Source of the DNA: Nocardia sp. NBC_01730
Lineage (GTDB): Bacteria > Actinomycetota > Actinomycetes > Mycobacteriales > Mycobacteriaceae
Length of the DNA stretch: 64,000 bases
NCBI RefSeq assembly: GCF_035920445.1
Contig: NZ_CP109162.1
Location: forward strand, 6,324,001-6,388,000
Direction: 5' to 3'
Shown here: one piece after another, positions 35,255 through 43,945 of the stretch
Layout: every line of letters begins with the position of its first letter
Position numbering within the stretch: the stretch's first letter is position 1
Program-made: the position numbers and the translations under genes
Notes under the pieces: model-generated
The model's database searches: none
The model's input: the letters and a program-made list of their open reading frames with translations, nothing else
What the model was told of the DNA's origin: nothing

Positions 35255-36951
35255 GCGACGCCGCGCAGACGCCGCTGCTCGAGATCACCGGCCTCAACGT
35301 GAGTTTCACCGCGGAGGGTAAGCGGGTGCCCGCGGTCCGCGATGTGAGCCTGTCGGTGTATCCGGGCCAGACCGTAGCCATCGTCGGCGAATCGGGCTCC
35401 GGGAAGTCGACGACAGCGCATGCCGTCATCGATCTGCTGCCCGGAACGGGGCGGGTCACCTCCGGCGAGATTATGTTCGACGGCAAAGACCTCACCGCGG
35501 CCTCGAAGCGGGACATCGTCGCCGTGCGTGGCAGCGGCATCGGTCTGGTGCCCCAGGACCCGATGTCGAATCTGAACCCGGTGTGGAAGATCGGGTTCCA
35601 GATCCGGGAGACGCTCGAGGCCAACGGCATCGCGAAAGGTAAGGCGGCCAGGAGACGGGCCGTCGAGCTGCTCGAGGAAGCAGGCATGTCCGATGCCGAG
35701 CGCAGAGTCAACCAGTATCCGCACGAGTTCTCCGGCGGCATGCGCCAGCGCGCGCTGATCGCGATCGGGCTGGCCTGCCGCCCCAAGCTGCTGATCGCGG
35801 ACGAGCCGACCTCGGCGCTGGACGTCACGGTGCAGCGGCAGATCCTCGATCACCTCGACGGGCTGACGGCCGAACTCGGCACCGCGGTTCTGCTGATCAC
35901 CCACGACCTCGGTCTCGCCGCCGAACGTGCGGAACATCTGGTGGTCATGTACCGCGGCAGGGTGGTGGAATCCGGTCCGGCCCTGCGGATTCTGCGAGAC
36001 CCGCAGCATCTGTACACCAAGCGGTTGGTGAACTCGGCACCTTCGCTTGCCTCGCAGCGGTTGTCGTCGGTGCGGCAGCGGGCCGAGATCCGTGCGCAGG
36101 CGGCGCAGGTCGCCGCGCAGGTGGCCACGGCCGAGGGCGAGCCGACGGCCGTTGACGACAATGTGGTTGTGGCCGAACATCTCACCAAGGTGTTCCCGAT
36201 TCGCGGCGGCACGCCGTGGAAGTCGACCGACTTCGTCGCGGTGGACGACGTGTCGTTCCGATTGCGGCGCGGCGCGACGACAGCCATCGTGGGCGAGTCC
36301 GGATCGGGTAAGTCGACGGTCGCGCAGATGGTGCTCGGTCTGCTAGAGCCGACCTCTGGGTCGGTGACCTTCGACGGCAAGGAGGTGGCGAAGCTGGATC
36401 GCAAGGGCGCCTTCGCGTTCCGGCGCAGGGTGCAGCCGATCTTCCAGGACCCCTACGGCTCGCTCGACCCGATGTACTCGATCTACCGCTGCATCGAGGA
36501 GCCGCTGCGTACGCACAAGATCGGCACGCCCGAGCAGCGTGCGGTGACGGTCCGGGAACTGCTGGACAAGGTGTCACTGCCGTCCACTGTGCTGCGGCGT
36601 TATCCCAACGAGCTGTCCGGCGGGCAGCGCCAACGCGTTGCCGTCGCGCGGGCGCTCGCACTGCAGCCGGAGGTGGTGGTTTGTGACGAGGCGGTCTCCG
36701 CGCTCGACGTGCTGGTGCAGGCGCAGATCCTGCGGCTGCTCAACGATCTGCAGGCCGAACTCGGGCTGTCGTATTTGTTCATCACCCACGACCTGGCCGT
36801 CGTCCGGCAGATCGCGGACGATGTGCTGGTCGTGCAGCGCGGGAAAGTGGTCGAGGCGGCGACGACGAACGAGGTGTTCGACGCTCCGAAGCAGGAGTAC
36901 ACCCGCAGGCTGCTCGATGCCATCCCGGGGCGCGACCTGCTGGCCGGATAG
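35251..36951 (+). CDS. dppD: Fused double ATPase of the peptide ABC transporter (DppD+DppF)
   Basis: This 566-residue protein is two complete ABC cassettes in one chain. Each has a Walker A (GESGSGKSTTAHA and GESGSGKSTVAQM), a signature (FSGGMRQR and LSGGQRQR), and a Walker B (LLIADEPTSALD and VVVCDEAVSALD). A linker of Arg/Ala/Gln-rich sequence joins them near residues 265-300. The fusion replaces the separate DppD and DppF of enteric bacteria. Confidence 0.95.
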   Translation: MSDAAQTPLLEITGLNVSFTAEGKRVPAVRDVSLSVYPGQTVAIVGESGSGKSTTAHAVIDLLPGTGRVTSGEIMFDGKDLTAASKRDIVAVRGSGIGLVPQDPMSNLNPVWKIGFQIRETLEANGIAKGKAARRRAVELLEEAGMSDAERRVNQYPHEFSGGMRQRALIAIGLACRPKLLIADEPTSALDVTVQRQILDHLDGLTAELGTAVLLITHDLGLAAERAEHLVVMYRGRVVESGPALRILRDPQHLYTKRLVNSAPSLASQRLSSVRQRAEIRAQAAQVAAQVATAEGEPTAVDDNVVVAEHLTKVFPIRGGTPWKSTDFVAVDDVSFRLRRGATTAIVGESGSGKSTVAQMVLGLLEPTSGSVTFDGKEVAKLDRKGAFAFRRRVQPIFQDPYGSLDPMYSIYRCIEEPLRTHKIGTPEQRAVTVRELLDKVSLPSTVLRRYPNELSGGQRQRVAVARALALQPEVVVCDEAVSALDVLVQAQILRLLNDLQAELGLSYLFITHDLAVVRQIADDVLVVQRGKVVEAATTNEVFDAPKQEYTRRLLDAIPGRDLLAG

Positions 36952-36982
36952 GGCAGGCCGGATCGGTTCACGCGACCGGAAG

Positions 36983-36988
36983 TAGCCT
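36983..36988 (+). promoter_or_regulatory. -10 element for leaderless mRNA of the Fic-like gene
   Basis: TAGCCT, eight bases, GTG. Confidence 0.45.
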
Positions 36989-36996
36989 CGTATGCC

Positions 36997-37740
36997 GTGA
37001 CCGATCCGCTACAACCCCTCATCGATCTGCCCGGTGTCCGGGACGCGGCCGACCGGGCCCGTGCCGCCTTGGCCGAGGTGCACCGGCACAAAGCCAACCG
37101 GCGCGGGTGGCCCACTACGGCGGCCGAGGCCGCGGTGCGTGCGGCCCGATCCTCGGCTGCCATCGACGGCGGCAACACCGAGCTGCCTGCCGACGGCCGG
37201 GTGGCCGATCCGATTCTGGCCGGGGCGCTGCGGGTGGGGCAGGCGTTGGACGGGGACGCGCTGCGAAATCTGGTCGGCACCTGGCAGCGGGCACCGTTGC
37301 AGGCGCTGGCGCGGCTGCATCTGCTCGCCGCCGTCGATCTGGTGCCGAAGGAGGAGTCGCTCGGCAGGCCGCGCGGCGACGCAGGCGTGGCGGAGCGGCT
37401 GGATCTGCTGGTGCAGACGGTGCTCGGATCGAGTGCGCCCGCGCCGGTACTCGCCGCGGTGGTGCACGGTGAGCTACTGGCCCTGCGACCGTTCGGAACG
37501 GCGGACGGTGTGGTGGCACGGGCCGCCTCGCGCCTGGTCGCGGTGTCGAGTGGGCTGGACCCGCACAGTCTCGGCGTGCCGGAGGTGTTCTGGTTGCGCA
37601 GGCGCCAGGCATACCTGGATGCGGCCGTCGCATTTGGAACCGGGGATCCGGATGCTGTGGGCAGTTGGGTGATCCTGTGCTGCGGCGCGTTCGAGGACGG
37701 GGCGCGGGAGGCCACATCGATCGCCGATTCCGCGGGATAG
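36997..37740 (+). CDS. Fic-fold protein with degenerate active site (Rv3662c-like)
   Basis: This 247-residue protein keeps two landmarks of Fic proteins in altered form. RSSAAIDGGNTEL at residues 51-63 resembles the inhibitory helix motif S-x-x-x-E-G of class II Fic enzymes, with Asp for Glu. LRPFGTADGVVARAASRL at 163-180 aligns with the catalytic HPFxxGNGRxxR, but the His is Arg and GNGR is lost. AMP-transfer is therefore unlikely. It follows the dpp operon but has its own leaderless promoter. This reading is from motif comparison by eye. Confidence 0.7.
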   Translation: MTDPLQPLIDLPGVRDAADRARAALAEVHRHKANRRGWPTTAAEAAVRAARSSAAIDGGNTELPADGRVADPILAGALRVGQALDGDALRNLVGTWQRAPLQALARLHLLAAVDLVPKEESLGRPRGDAGVAERLDLLVQTVLGSSAPAPVLAAVVHGELLALRPFGTADGVVARAASRLVAVSSGLDPHSLGVPEVFWLRRRQAYLDAAVAFGTGDPDAVGSWVILCCGAFEDGAREATSIADSAG

Positions 37741-37757
37741 CGGGCCGTACACGTCAA

Positions 37758-37792
37758 AGCGGGCGGCGTGTCTTTCGACCTCACCGCCCGCT
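37758..37792. terminator. Terminator after the Fic-like gene
   Basis: A 9-bp stem AGCGGGCGG/CCGCCCGCT with a 17-base loop lies 18 bases after the stop. Confidence 0.6.
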
Positions 37793-38229
37793 AGCACGGA
37801 CGCCCGGTTACCAAGCGTGCTATGTGGGTTGTGTTCTGCGGCCTCGGCGACAATCCGGACATCATCGGTTCATCCCCGCAACCTGTGCGAGGCCCTCGCC
37901 GTCGAATATCCGTATTTCGCAGGCCCACAACGCTTCTGCCCTTGTCGCGGCGCGCTCCGCGTGGGTGCCTGGTGTCCGTGCTGGGAAGGGGGGGATGGGA
38001 GACAATACCTTCTCTTCCGGTCCTGCCTTGGCCTTCCGTCCTTCCGTAGCTCCATTTCTACACTGTGACTGCCCTCACATCAAGAGATCGGAGAACATTC
38101 AATAAGCGGCATGTCATCCGGTGTTTCGTGGTTAAATGCCTGGTCGTCCCGCCCCCCGTGTGATGTCGGCAGATGCTAGGAGTTCGCCGCGTAACCCATC
38201 GCAGGGCAGGCTGCGCGGGCAGTCGAAAC
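37793..38229. other. Gap between converging genes, nothing recognised
   Basis: The stretch contains pyrimidine-rich runs and no supported gene. Frames on both strands lack plausible starts and domain-like sequence. Confidence 0.5.
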
Positions 38230-39039
38230 TCAGCGTCGCCGCCGCAGGAGCCGGTAGCTGATGGCACCGGCCAGCACCGCGCTCAGGCCGACCGCTGCCG
38301 TCGCCGCAAGCGTGGTGGACGACGGCGCCTGGAAGCGTGCCCACAGGGACACCGGGTTGGAGAAGGCCAGGATCGGCCAGCCACGCGCCGTTGCCTCGCG
38401 GCGCAGATTGCGATCCGGATTGACCGCCGTCGGGTGGCCCACCGCGCCCAGCAGCGGCAGATCCGTGATCGAGTCGGAATAGGCGTAACAGCGCGACAGG
38501 TCGTACCCCTCGCTGGCGGAGAGCTTTTCGATCGCGGCGACCTTGCCCTCGCCATAGCAGTAGAACTCGACCTCGCCGGTGTACTTGCCGTCCGCCACGA
38601 CCATCCGGGTAGCCGCGGTATGCGAGGCGCCGAGCGCTTCCGCGATCGGACCGACGATCTCCTCGCCGGATGCCGAGACGATCACCACATCGTGGCCCCG
38701 AATCTTGTGGTCGGCGATGAGATCGGCAGCCTCCGCGTAGATCAGCGGGTCGACCAGCTCGTGCAGAGTCTCGGCCACAATGGATTTCACCTGCTCGACA
38801 TCCCAGCCCGCGCACATGTTCGTAAGATGGGCGCGCATCCGCTCCATCTGGTCGTGGTCGGCGCCCGACAGCAGAAACAGGAAATGGGCGTAGCTGCTCT
38901 CCAGGACGGCGCGGCGGTTCAGCAGTCCCTGTGCGTAGAAGGGCTTGCTGAACACGAACGTGCTCGACTTCGCGATCACTGTCTTGTCGAGATCGAAGAA
39001 GGCGGCGACGCGGCCGCCCGCGGTGGCTGGGTTGTCCAC
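38230..39039 (-). CDS. HAD-IB family phosphatase with C-terminal membrane anchor (Rv3661-like)
   Basis: This 269-residue protein has the HAD motifs FFDLDKTVI (motif I, nucleophile Asp), IVSASGEE (motif II), a Lys in GEGKVAAI, and YSDSITDLPLL (motif III). These are typical of the SerB-like HAD-IB group with a helical cap. A C-terminal helix (about residues 244-263) followed by RRRR anchors it to the membrane. The substrate may be a phospho-lipid or small phosphomonoester; related proteins are CicA-like. A leaderless TATCCT 6 nt upstream fixes the GTG start. Confidence 0.88.
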   Translation of the reverse strand: MDNPATAGGRVAAFFDLDKTVIAKSSTFVFSKPFYAQGLLNRRAVLESSYAHFLFLLSGADHDQMERMRAHLTNMCAGWDVEQVKSIVAETLHELVDPLIYAEAADLIADHKIRGHDVVIVSASGEEIVGPIAEALGASHTAATRMVVADGKYTGEVEFYCYGEGKVAAIEKLSASEGYDLSRCYAYSDSITDLPLLGAVGHPTAVNPDRNLRREATARGWPILAFSNPVSLWARFQAPSSTTLAATAAVGLSAVLAGAISYRLLRRRR

Positions 39040-39045
39040 CCGACC

Positions 39046-39051
39046 AGGATA
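39046..39051 (-). promoter_or_regulatory. -10 element for leaderless mRNA of the HAD phosphatase
   Basis: TATCCT, six bases, GTG. Confidence 0.5.
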
Positions 39052-39052
39052 G

Positions 39053-39199
39053 GCGGCTGCCTCGCCTTCGCTCGGCCCGGCGCGGGCTGAGGGCGGACAG
39101 AGTCCGGCTGTGTTTGATGTGCGGCTGCCTCGCCTTCGCTCGGCCCGGCGCGGGCTGAGGGCGGACAGAGTCTGGCTGTGTTTGATGTGCGGCTGCCTC
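39053..39199. repeat. Tandem repeat of 68-bp units
   Basis: GCGGCTGCCT starts units at 39053, 39121 and 39189. Two copies are complete and differ at two positions or so; the third is cut after about 10 bases. It lies right at the promoter of the HAD gene and 170 bases before the 6C RNA. Confidence 0.88.
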
Positions 39200-39332
39200 T
39201 GTGTTGGCTCGGCGTGCCCCTAGGCATGCGTGGACCCCGGTGGAGGGCGGGTCGGAGCACGCGACGTTACGGGTGAGTTTGCCCCGCAGACGCCGGGGCA
39301 CGACGGTTGCAAAGTTCTCCGGCGGCAGACTT

Positions 39333-39363
39333 GCGTTGTGTCCGGGGCTTGGGTGTAGTATTT
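39333..39363 (+). promoter_or_regulatory. Promoter of the 6C RNA
   Basis: TTGCGT (-35) and TAGTAT (-10) are separated by 19 bases. The predicted start at about 39370 coincides with the first hairpin of the RNA. Confidence 0.55.
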
Positions 39364-39369
39364 GTGGCA

Positions 39370-39467
39370 CCTGGACATAGTCCAGGCGCGTTCAGCCCGA
39401 CCCCCCGGGGCTGAACCCCGACGGCCCCAGCCTCCTCCCCCCCCGGCTGGGGCCGTCCTCTATTTCG
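39370..39467 (+). ncRNA. 6C RNA (B11-like small RNA)
   Basis: Three hairpins follow each other. The first is CCTGGAC-ATA-GTCCAGG. The second is TTCAGCCC/GGGCTGAA with the loop GACCCCCCG. The third is a 13-bp stem (GACGGCCCCAGCC and complement) with a loop of eight C's, followed by CTCTATTT as terminator. Two hairpins with runs of six or more C's in the loop define the 6C motif of actinobacteria. In M. tuberculosis the homologue, B11, lies in the same place next to Rv3660c. It is a trans-acting regulator that pairs through its C-rich loops with G-rich sites in mRNAs. Confidence 0.93.
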
Positions 39468-39578
39468 GGGACGGTTCGCGGTTCGCGTGGCGCGGGAAGT
39501 TATCCACAGCCCGCGAGTTGTCCACATTCGGCACTTCGCCTCTTCTCTCCTTGAGCGTATTCGGCAACGCTGACCTGC

Positions 39579-40685
39579 ATGAATCTCGAAGCGCCACCGG
39601 CCGACGGCCCGCCACCGGCTCTCGTGCTCATCGACGACGACCGTCTCAGCGACGAAGTCCGGCGCGTCGCGGCCGCCGCCCAGCGGGGCCTCGACGAGCG
39701 GCTACACCCGGTCGGCAGGTACGCGTGGACCGGTGCGCCGCTGGTGGTCCTGGACACAAACGCCGCACGAGACGCGGCGTCGGCCGGCTATCTGCGCCGG
39801 GCGGGTGTGGTCTTGGTAACCGACGGTGAGCCGGGATTGCTCGATTGGCAGGCGGCGGCGTCGGTCGGCGCGGAGCGAGTTATCGCCCTGCCCGGTGCCG
39901 CGGTAGGGCTGATCGAAATGTTCGCCCAGTACGGCGAGCACCGTGCGGGCGACGGTATCGTCGTCGCCATCGTCGGGGCGGGCGGTGGCGCGGGCGCGTC
40001 CACCTTGGCCGCCGCGCTCGCGCTGCGCGCCGCCGCCGAGGGATTCCGCCACGAAACGTTGCTGGTCGACGGCGCGCCGTTCAGTGGTGGCCTCGACCTG
40101 CTGCTCGGCATCGAGACCACGGCGGGTCCGCGCTGGCCCGACCTGGTCGTCGAGGACGGGCGCGTGTCCGCTGCCGCGCTGCACGGCGCGCTGCCCACCG
40201 CCGCTTCCGGCCTGGCGGTGCTGTCCTGCGGCCGCCGTGGTGCGGGTCGATTGCCTCGTGAGCTCGGATCGGCCGCCGTCCGTGCGGTCATCGAAGCGGG
40301 CCGGGGTGCAGGCGATTTGGTAGTTTGCGACATTTCGGGTGAGCGGGGTCCGCATGCCGACCAGATGCTCGACTCGGCGGATCTCGTCGTTCTGGTCGTC
40401 CCGGCGCGGCTGCGGGCTGTCGCCGCCGCCGAGGCGGTGTCTGCCCACGTCGCGCGTCGAAACCCGAACCGGGGCTTGATTGTCCGCGGACCCGCGCCCG
40501 GTGGTCTGCGCGGAGCCGAGGTCGCCGAGGTGCTCGATCTTCCGTTGCTCGCCGCCGTCCGCGCGCAGACCGGGCTCGCGCAGCGCGTGGAACGCGGCGG
40601 GGTCTCGGTGCGCCGCCGTGGACCGCTGCGCGATGCCGCCGATGCCGTGCTCGGGGTGCTGAGCGCACCCGCGGGGCAGCGGTGA
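39579..40685 (+). CDS. ssd: Septum-site/TadZ-like deviant MinD protein Ssd
   Basis: This 368-residue protein has an N-terminal receiver-like region (residues 1-120) and a MinD/ParA-like fold. Its P-loop reads GAGGGAGAST (133-142) and lacks both Lys residues of the usual KGGxGKT, so ATP binding or hydrolysis may be altered. M. tuberculosis Ssd (Rv3660c) has a related P-loop and affects septum formation and dormancy genes. The position at the head of the Tad cluster suits a TadZ/CpaE role in placing the pilus machine. No clear Shine-Dalgarno motif precedes the ATG. Confidence 0.88.
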   Translation: MNLEAPPADGPPPALVLIDDDRLSDEVRRVAAAAQRGLDERLHPVGRYAWTGAPLVVLDTNAARDAASAGYLRRAGVVLVTDGEPGLLDWQAAASVGAERVIALPGAAVGLIEMFAQYGEHRAGDGIVVAIVGAGGGAGASTLAAALALRAAAEGFRHETLLVDGAPFSGGLDLLLGIETTAGPRWPDLVVEDGRVSAAALHGALPTAASGLAVLSCGRRGAGRLPRELGSAAVRAVIEAGRGAGDLVVCDISGERGPHADQMLDSADLVVLVVPARLRAVAAAEAVSAHVARRNPNRGLIVRGPAPGGLRGAEVAEVLDLPLLAAVRAQTGLAQRVERGGVSVRRRGPLRDAADAVLGVLSAPAGQR

Positions 40686-40695
40686 GGAGGCGGCA

Positions 40696-41880
40696 ATGAG
40701 TGCGTTGGTGACTTCCGAGCTGCTGGATCGGGTGCGGGAGCGGCTGGCAGGAGCGACGGGCGATCCGGATCCGGCGCAGGTTGCCGCCGCCATCCGGGCC
40801 GAAGCGGGCGGGGTGCTCGGCGACACCGACCTGCTCCGGGCGCTGCGGTTGTTGCAGACGGAAATGACCGGGGCCGGCGCGCTCGAACCGTTGCTGCACG
40901 ATCCACACGTCGCGGACGTCTTGGTAACAGGGCCCGACGCGGTGTGGATCGATCGGGGCCACGGATTGGAGAAGACGTCCATCACGTTCCCGGACGAGGC
41001 GGCGATCCGACGACTCGCGCAGCGGTTGGCGCTGTCGGCGGGGCGGCGACTCGACGACGCGCAGCCATGGGTGGACGGCAGGCTGTCCGGAACCGGTGCG
41101 GCCCTGGGGGATTCATTCGGAGTTCGTCTGCACGCGGTGCTCGCGCCGGTCGCCCACGGCGGCACCTGTCTCTCGTTGCGCGTCCTCCGTCCCGCCACCC
41201 AGGGGCTGGACGCGCTCGCCGCGGCGGGTGCGGTGCCCGCCGACGCACAGCTGTTGCTACAGCGGATCGTGCAGGCGCGGTTGGCATTTCTCGTGGTCGG
41301 CGGCACCGGCGCGGGCAAGACGACGCTCCTGTCCGGCCTGCTCGCCACGGTGGGGCCGACCGAGCGGATCGTCTGCGTCGAGGACGCGGCCGAGCTGGCA
41401 CCGCCGCATCCGCATGTGGTCCGCTTGGTAGCCAGAACTGCGAACGTGGAGGGCGTCGGTGAGGTCACCGTTCGCGACCTGGTCCGGCAGGCGCTGCGCA
41501 TGCGGCCCGACCGCATCGTGGTCGGCGAGGTCAGAGGAGCCGAGGTGGTCGACCTCCTGACCGCATTGAACACAGGCCACGACGGCGGCGCGGGCACCGT
41601 GCACGCCAACTCGCCGCAGGAGCTTCCCGCTCGACTGGAAGCCCTTGCCGCCCTCGGCGGAATGGACCGCGCGGCCCTGCACAGCCAACTCGCCGCCGCC
41701 GTGCAGGTAGTCCTGCACGTGCACCGTCGATCCGACGGATCGCGCGGGCTCCGCGAGATCGGCCTTGTGCACCGCGACGATGGTGGGCGCGTGCGGATCA
41801 CTCCCGCCTGGCACGCTACTGCCGACGCCCCTGCGGCCGACGAGCTGTACCACCTGCTTGACGAACGGCTCACCAGATGA
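40696..41880 (+). CDS. tadA: Tad pilus assembly ATPase TadA
   Basis: This 394-residue secretion ATPase has an N-terminal domain (about 1-170), Walker A VVGGTGAGKTTLLSG, the Asp box CVEDAAEL, Walker B with MRPDRIVVGEVRG, and the His box TGHDGGAGTVHAN. It powers pilin polymerisation. GAGGAGG precedes the ATG at 5 nt, 10 nt after ssd. Its stop overlaps tadB by ATGA. Confidence 0.94.
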   Translation: MSALVTSELLDRVRERLAGATGDPDPAQVAAAIRAEAGGVLGDTDLLRALRLLQTEMTGAGALEPLLHDPHVADVLVTGPDAVWIDRGHGLEKTSITFPDEAAIRRLAQRLALSAGRRLDDAQPWVDGRLSGTGAALGDSFGVRLHAVLAPVAHGGTCLSLRVLRPATQGLDALAAAGAVPADAQLLLQRIVQARLAFLVVGGTGAGKTTLLSGLLATVGPTERIVCVEDAAELAPPHPHVVRLVARTANVEGVGEVTVRDLVRQALRMRPDRIVVGEVRGAEVVDLLTALNTGHDGGAGTVHANSPQELPARLEALAALGGMDRAALHSQLAAAVQVVLHVHRRSDGSRGLREIGLVHRDDGGRVRITPAWHATADAPAADELYHLLDERLTR

Positions 41881-42668
41881 GCGCCGCGATAGTGTGTCTG
41901 GCGCTCGCTGTGCTTGTGGTCCCGGCGTCGACCTCACGGTGCCGGTTCGCGCGAATGTTCGCCGCGTCGAGTGAGCGTCGAAAGTCTCCGCAGAACAGTA
42001 TTTTCCGAGCATGCGCTCTGGTGGGCATCGCGGCCCTGCTTGCTTTCGGGCCAGGCCCGTTCCTGGCGGCCGGTCTGGTCGCCGGGACTGTGGGATTCCG
42101 GATCCGCAGGGCCACGCGGGACCGGCACCGGAACGCCGAGTGCGGGTACCTGCTCGACGCACTGGAGGCCGTGATCGGCGAGTTGCGGGTCGGCGCACAT
42201 CCGAGTGCCGCCGCAGAGGTCGCGGCGCGCGAGTCGCGGGGTGACTCGGCTCGCGCATTTACCGTCGGCGCCGCGCGTAGCAGGCTCGGCGGCCCTGCGG
42301 CGGCGGGGCTGCGCCAGCCGGATTCGATTGTCGCGGTGGAGCTGTCCAGGATCGCGGATGCCTGGCAGGTCGCCGAGCAGCACGGCCTTGCGCTCGCGGA
42401 GTTGCTGTCGGCGGCGCGCACCGATCTCGCTGGCCGCATTCGGTTTCACGGCCGCACCACGGCGGCGCTGGCGGGTGCCCGTGCGACCGCCGCGGTCTTG
42501 GCGGGCCTGCCATTCCTGGGAATTGTTCTCGGACAAATGATGGGTGCCTCGCCCTTGCGTGTCCTCTTCGCCTCGTCCATCGGGGTGGTCCTGCTGCCGC
42601 TCGGCGCCGGTCTGGCCTGTGCTGGTCTGCTGTGGACCGACGCCATTACACGAAGAGTTCTGGTATGA
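41877..42668 (+). CDS. tadB: Tad pilus inner-membrane platform protein TadB
   Basis: This 263-residue protein has two membrane helices near the N-terminus (about 2-20 and 45-75), a cytosolic helical domain of the T2SSF type (about 85-200, with ELRVGAHPSAAAEVAA), and two C-terminal helices. It pairs with TadC in the membrane platform. Confidence 0.88.
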   Translation: MSAAIVCLALAVLVVPASTSRCRFARMFAASSERRKSPQNSIFRACALVGIAALLAFGPGPFLAAGLVAGTVGFRIRRATRDRHRNAECGYLLDALEAVIGELRVGAHPSAAAEVAARESRGDSARAFTVGAARSRLGGPAAAGLRQPDSIVAVELSRIADAWQVAEQHGLALAELLSAARTDLAGRIRFHGRTTAALAGARATAAVLAGLPFLGIVLGQMMGASPLRVLFASSIGVVLLPLGAGLACAGLLWTDAITRRVLV

Positions 42669-42953
42669 CGCGGTTTTCAGCATTGGTGGTGAACCGGTCA
42701 GCTGATGAGGGTCGAACAGGTTCCCCTCGGCGAAGTGGTCATCACGGATTTCGCACGCCGCGACCGGCGAGTGGCAGCAGGTCGAGATCGACGCGCGGGT
42801 CATCGACCATGCCTGGTTCCGGATCGACCTGCCCGGCCCCGGCCGGTCAGCCGTCGGCACCGAGACCACCGGCAGTCCATTGCTGGGCTGGGTGGCCGGT
42901 TGTGCTGTCTGCGCGGCATTTTCACGCATCTGTTCTCGTGACGGGAGTTGGGG
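42669..42953. other. Unexplained 285-bp gap between tadB and tadC
   Basis: Tad genes usually abut, but here a stretch intervenes. One plus frame reads like protein in part (EWQQVEIDARVIDHAWFRID) but has no start or family match. Confidence 0.45.
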
Positions 42954-43580
42954 ATGGAGTTCATCACGGAGAATTCGATAGTCCCGCTGTTGTTGCTGAT
43001 GGTCGCGTTGGCGGTGTTCCCCGGGCGGGTGGCGGTGAGCCGGCGGCTGCGTGCCCTCCGGCAGTTGAGCACCGGACCGGTCGAGTCGTCGCGCGGAGCG
43101 GATCGGAAGGCCGATCCGCTTGCCGTAGCTTCGGTCTTCGACCTGCTGGCCGCCTGTCTACGGGCCGGGCTCCCCATGGCGGGCGCGGCGCGGGCCGTGG
43201 CGCCCGGCGCGCCGGAACCGCTGGGGGATGCTCTGCGGCGGGCAGCGGATCTGCTCGCACTCGGCGCCGATGCGGCTACGGCGTGGGAGCGGGTCGCGCG
43301 CGACGGGACCGGGCGTGCGGGGGCGGAAGAGATCGAGTCGCTTGCCCGGATGGCGCGGCGCTCCGCGCGGTCCGGAGCGTCGCTGGCGGTCGCGGTCGGG
43401 GAGTTGGCCGAACAGCGCAGGGGCGCGCTCGAAGACGAGGCCGCCGCGAAGGCGGAGCGTGCCGGGGTGCTGATCGGAGGCCCTCTCGGATTGTGTTTCC
43501 TTCCCGCCTTTGTCTGCCTCGGCATCGTGCCCGTCGTGATCGGACTGGCGGGCCGAGTGCTCGGCGGTGGGCTGTTGTGA
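42954..43580 (+). CDS. tadC: Tad pilus platform protein TadC
   Basis: This 208-residue protein has an N-terminal membrane helix (IVPLLLLMVALAVFP), a cytosolic T2SSF helical domain (about 55-165 with ACLRAGLPMAGAARAV), and a C-terminal hydrophobic hairpin. GGGAG lies 6 nt before the ATG. Confidence 0.88.
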   Translation: MEFITENSIVPLLLLMVALAVFPGRVAVSRRLRALRQLSTGPVESSRGADRKADPLAVASVFDLLAACLRAGLPMAGAARAVAPGAPEPLGDALRRAADLLALGADAATAWERVARDGTGRAGAEEIESLARMARRSARSGASLAVAVGELAEQRRGALEDEAAAKAERAGVLIGGPLGLCFLPAFVCLGIVPVVIGLAGRVLGGGLL

Positions 43581-43652
43581 CGTCACGCACCCGGCCGATG
43601 GAAACGTGCTCGCGCGGATGGGCCGCATGGGCGGGAGTGAGAGGGGAATCAG

Positions 43653-43892
43653 GTGCGAATCGAGCGGATAAGGAGGTCCGCGGGCCAGGGCTTGCGGGCT
43701 GTGTATATGGCACTGCGTTCGCGAATGGTGCAAGCGATGGTCGCGGACGATGGCATGAGCACGGCCGAGTACGCGATCGGCACGATCGCGGCGGCAGCCT
43801 TCGGCGCCGTGCTCTATGGCGTCGTGACGGGCGACAGCATCGTGAACGCGTTGACGAAGATCATCGATCGGGCGCTCAACACCAGGGTGTAG
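43653..43892 (+). CDS. Flp-like pilin subunit (DUF4244)
   Basis: This 79-residue protein has a basic N-terminus, then DDGMSTAEYAIGTIAAAAFG, the DUF4244 signature. The G-x-S-T-A-E-Y pattern resembles Flp prepilin, with processing after Gly and Glu at position 5. The hydrophobic helix after it forms the pilus core. The GTG start has AGGGGAATCAG upstream. It corresponds to Rv3656c. Confidence 0.88.
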   Translation: MRIERIRRSAGQGLRAVYMALRSRMVQAMVADDGMSTAEYAIGTIAAAAFGAVLYGVVTGDSIVNALTKIIDRALNTRV

Positions 43893-43945
43893 CCACCCGT
43901 GCTGGTGGTCGCGGTGCACCGGGCCTCGCCGGCGACCATGGGGCA

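Noticed and set aside
38058..38105. Small frames near the 3' end of the HAD gene
   Set aside because: They lack starts with ribosome sites and are inconsistent with neighbouring codon usage.
42632..43892. First part of a 542-codon frame ending in TadE
   Set aside because: Only the last 120 codons look like protein; the rest is the shadow of tadC and the pilin gene.
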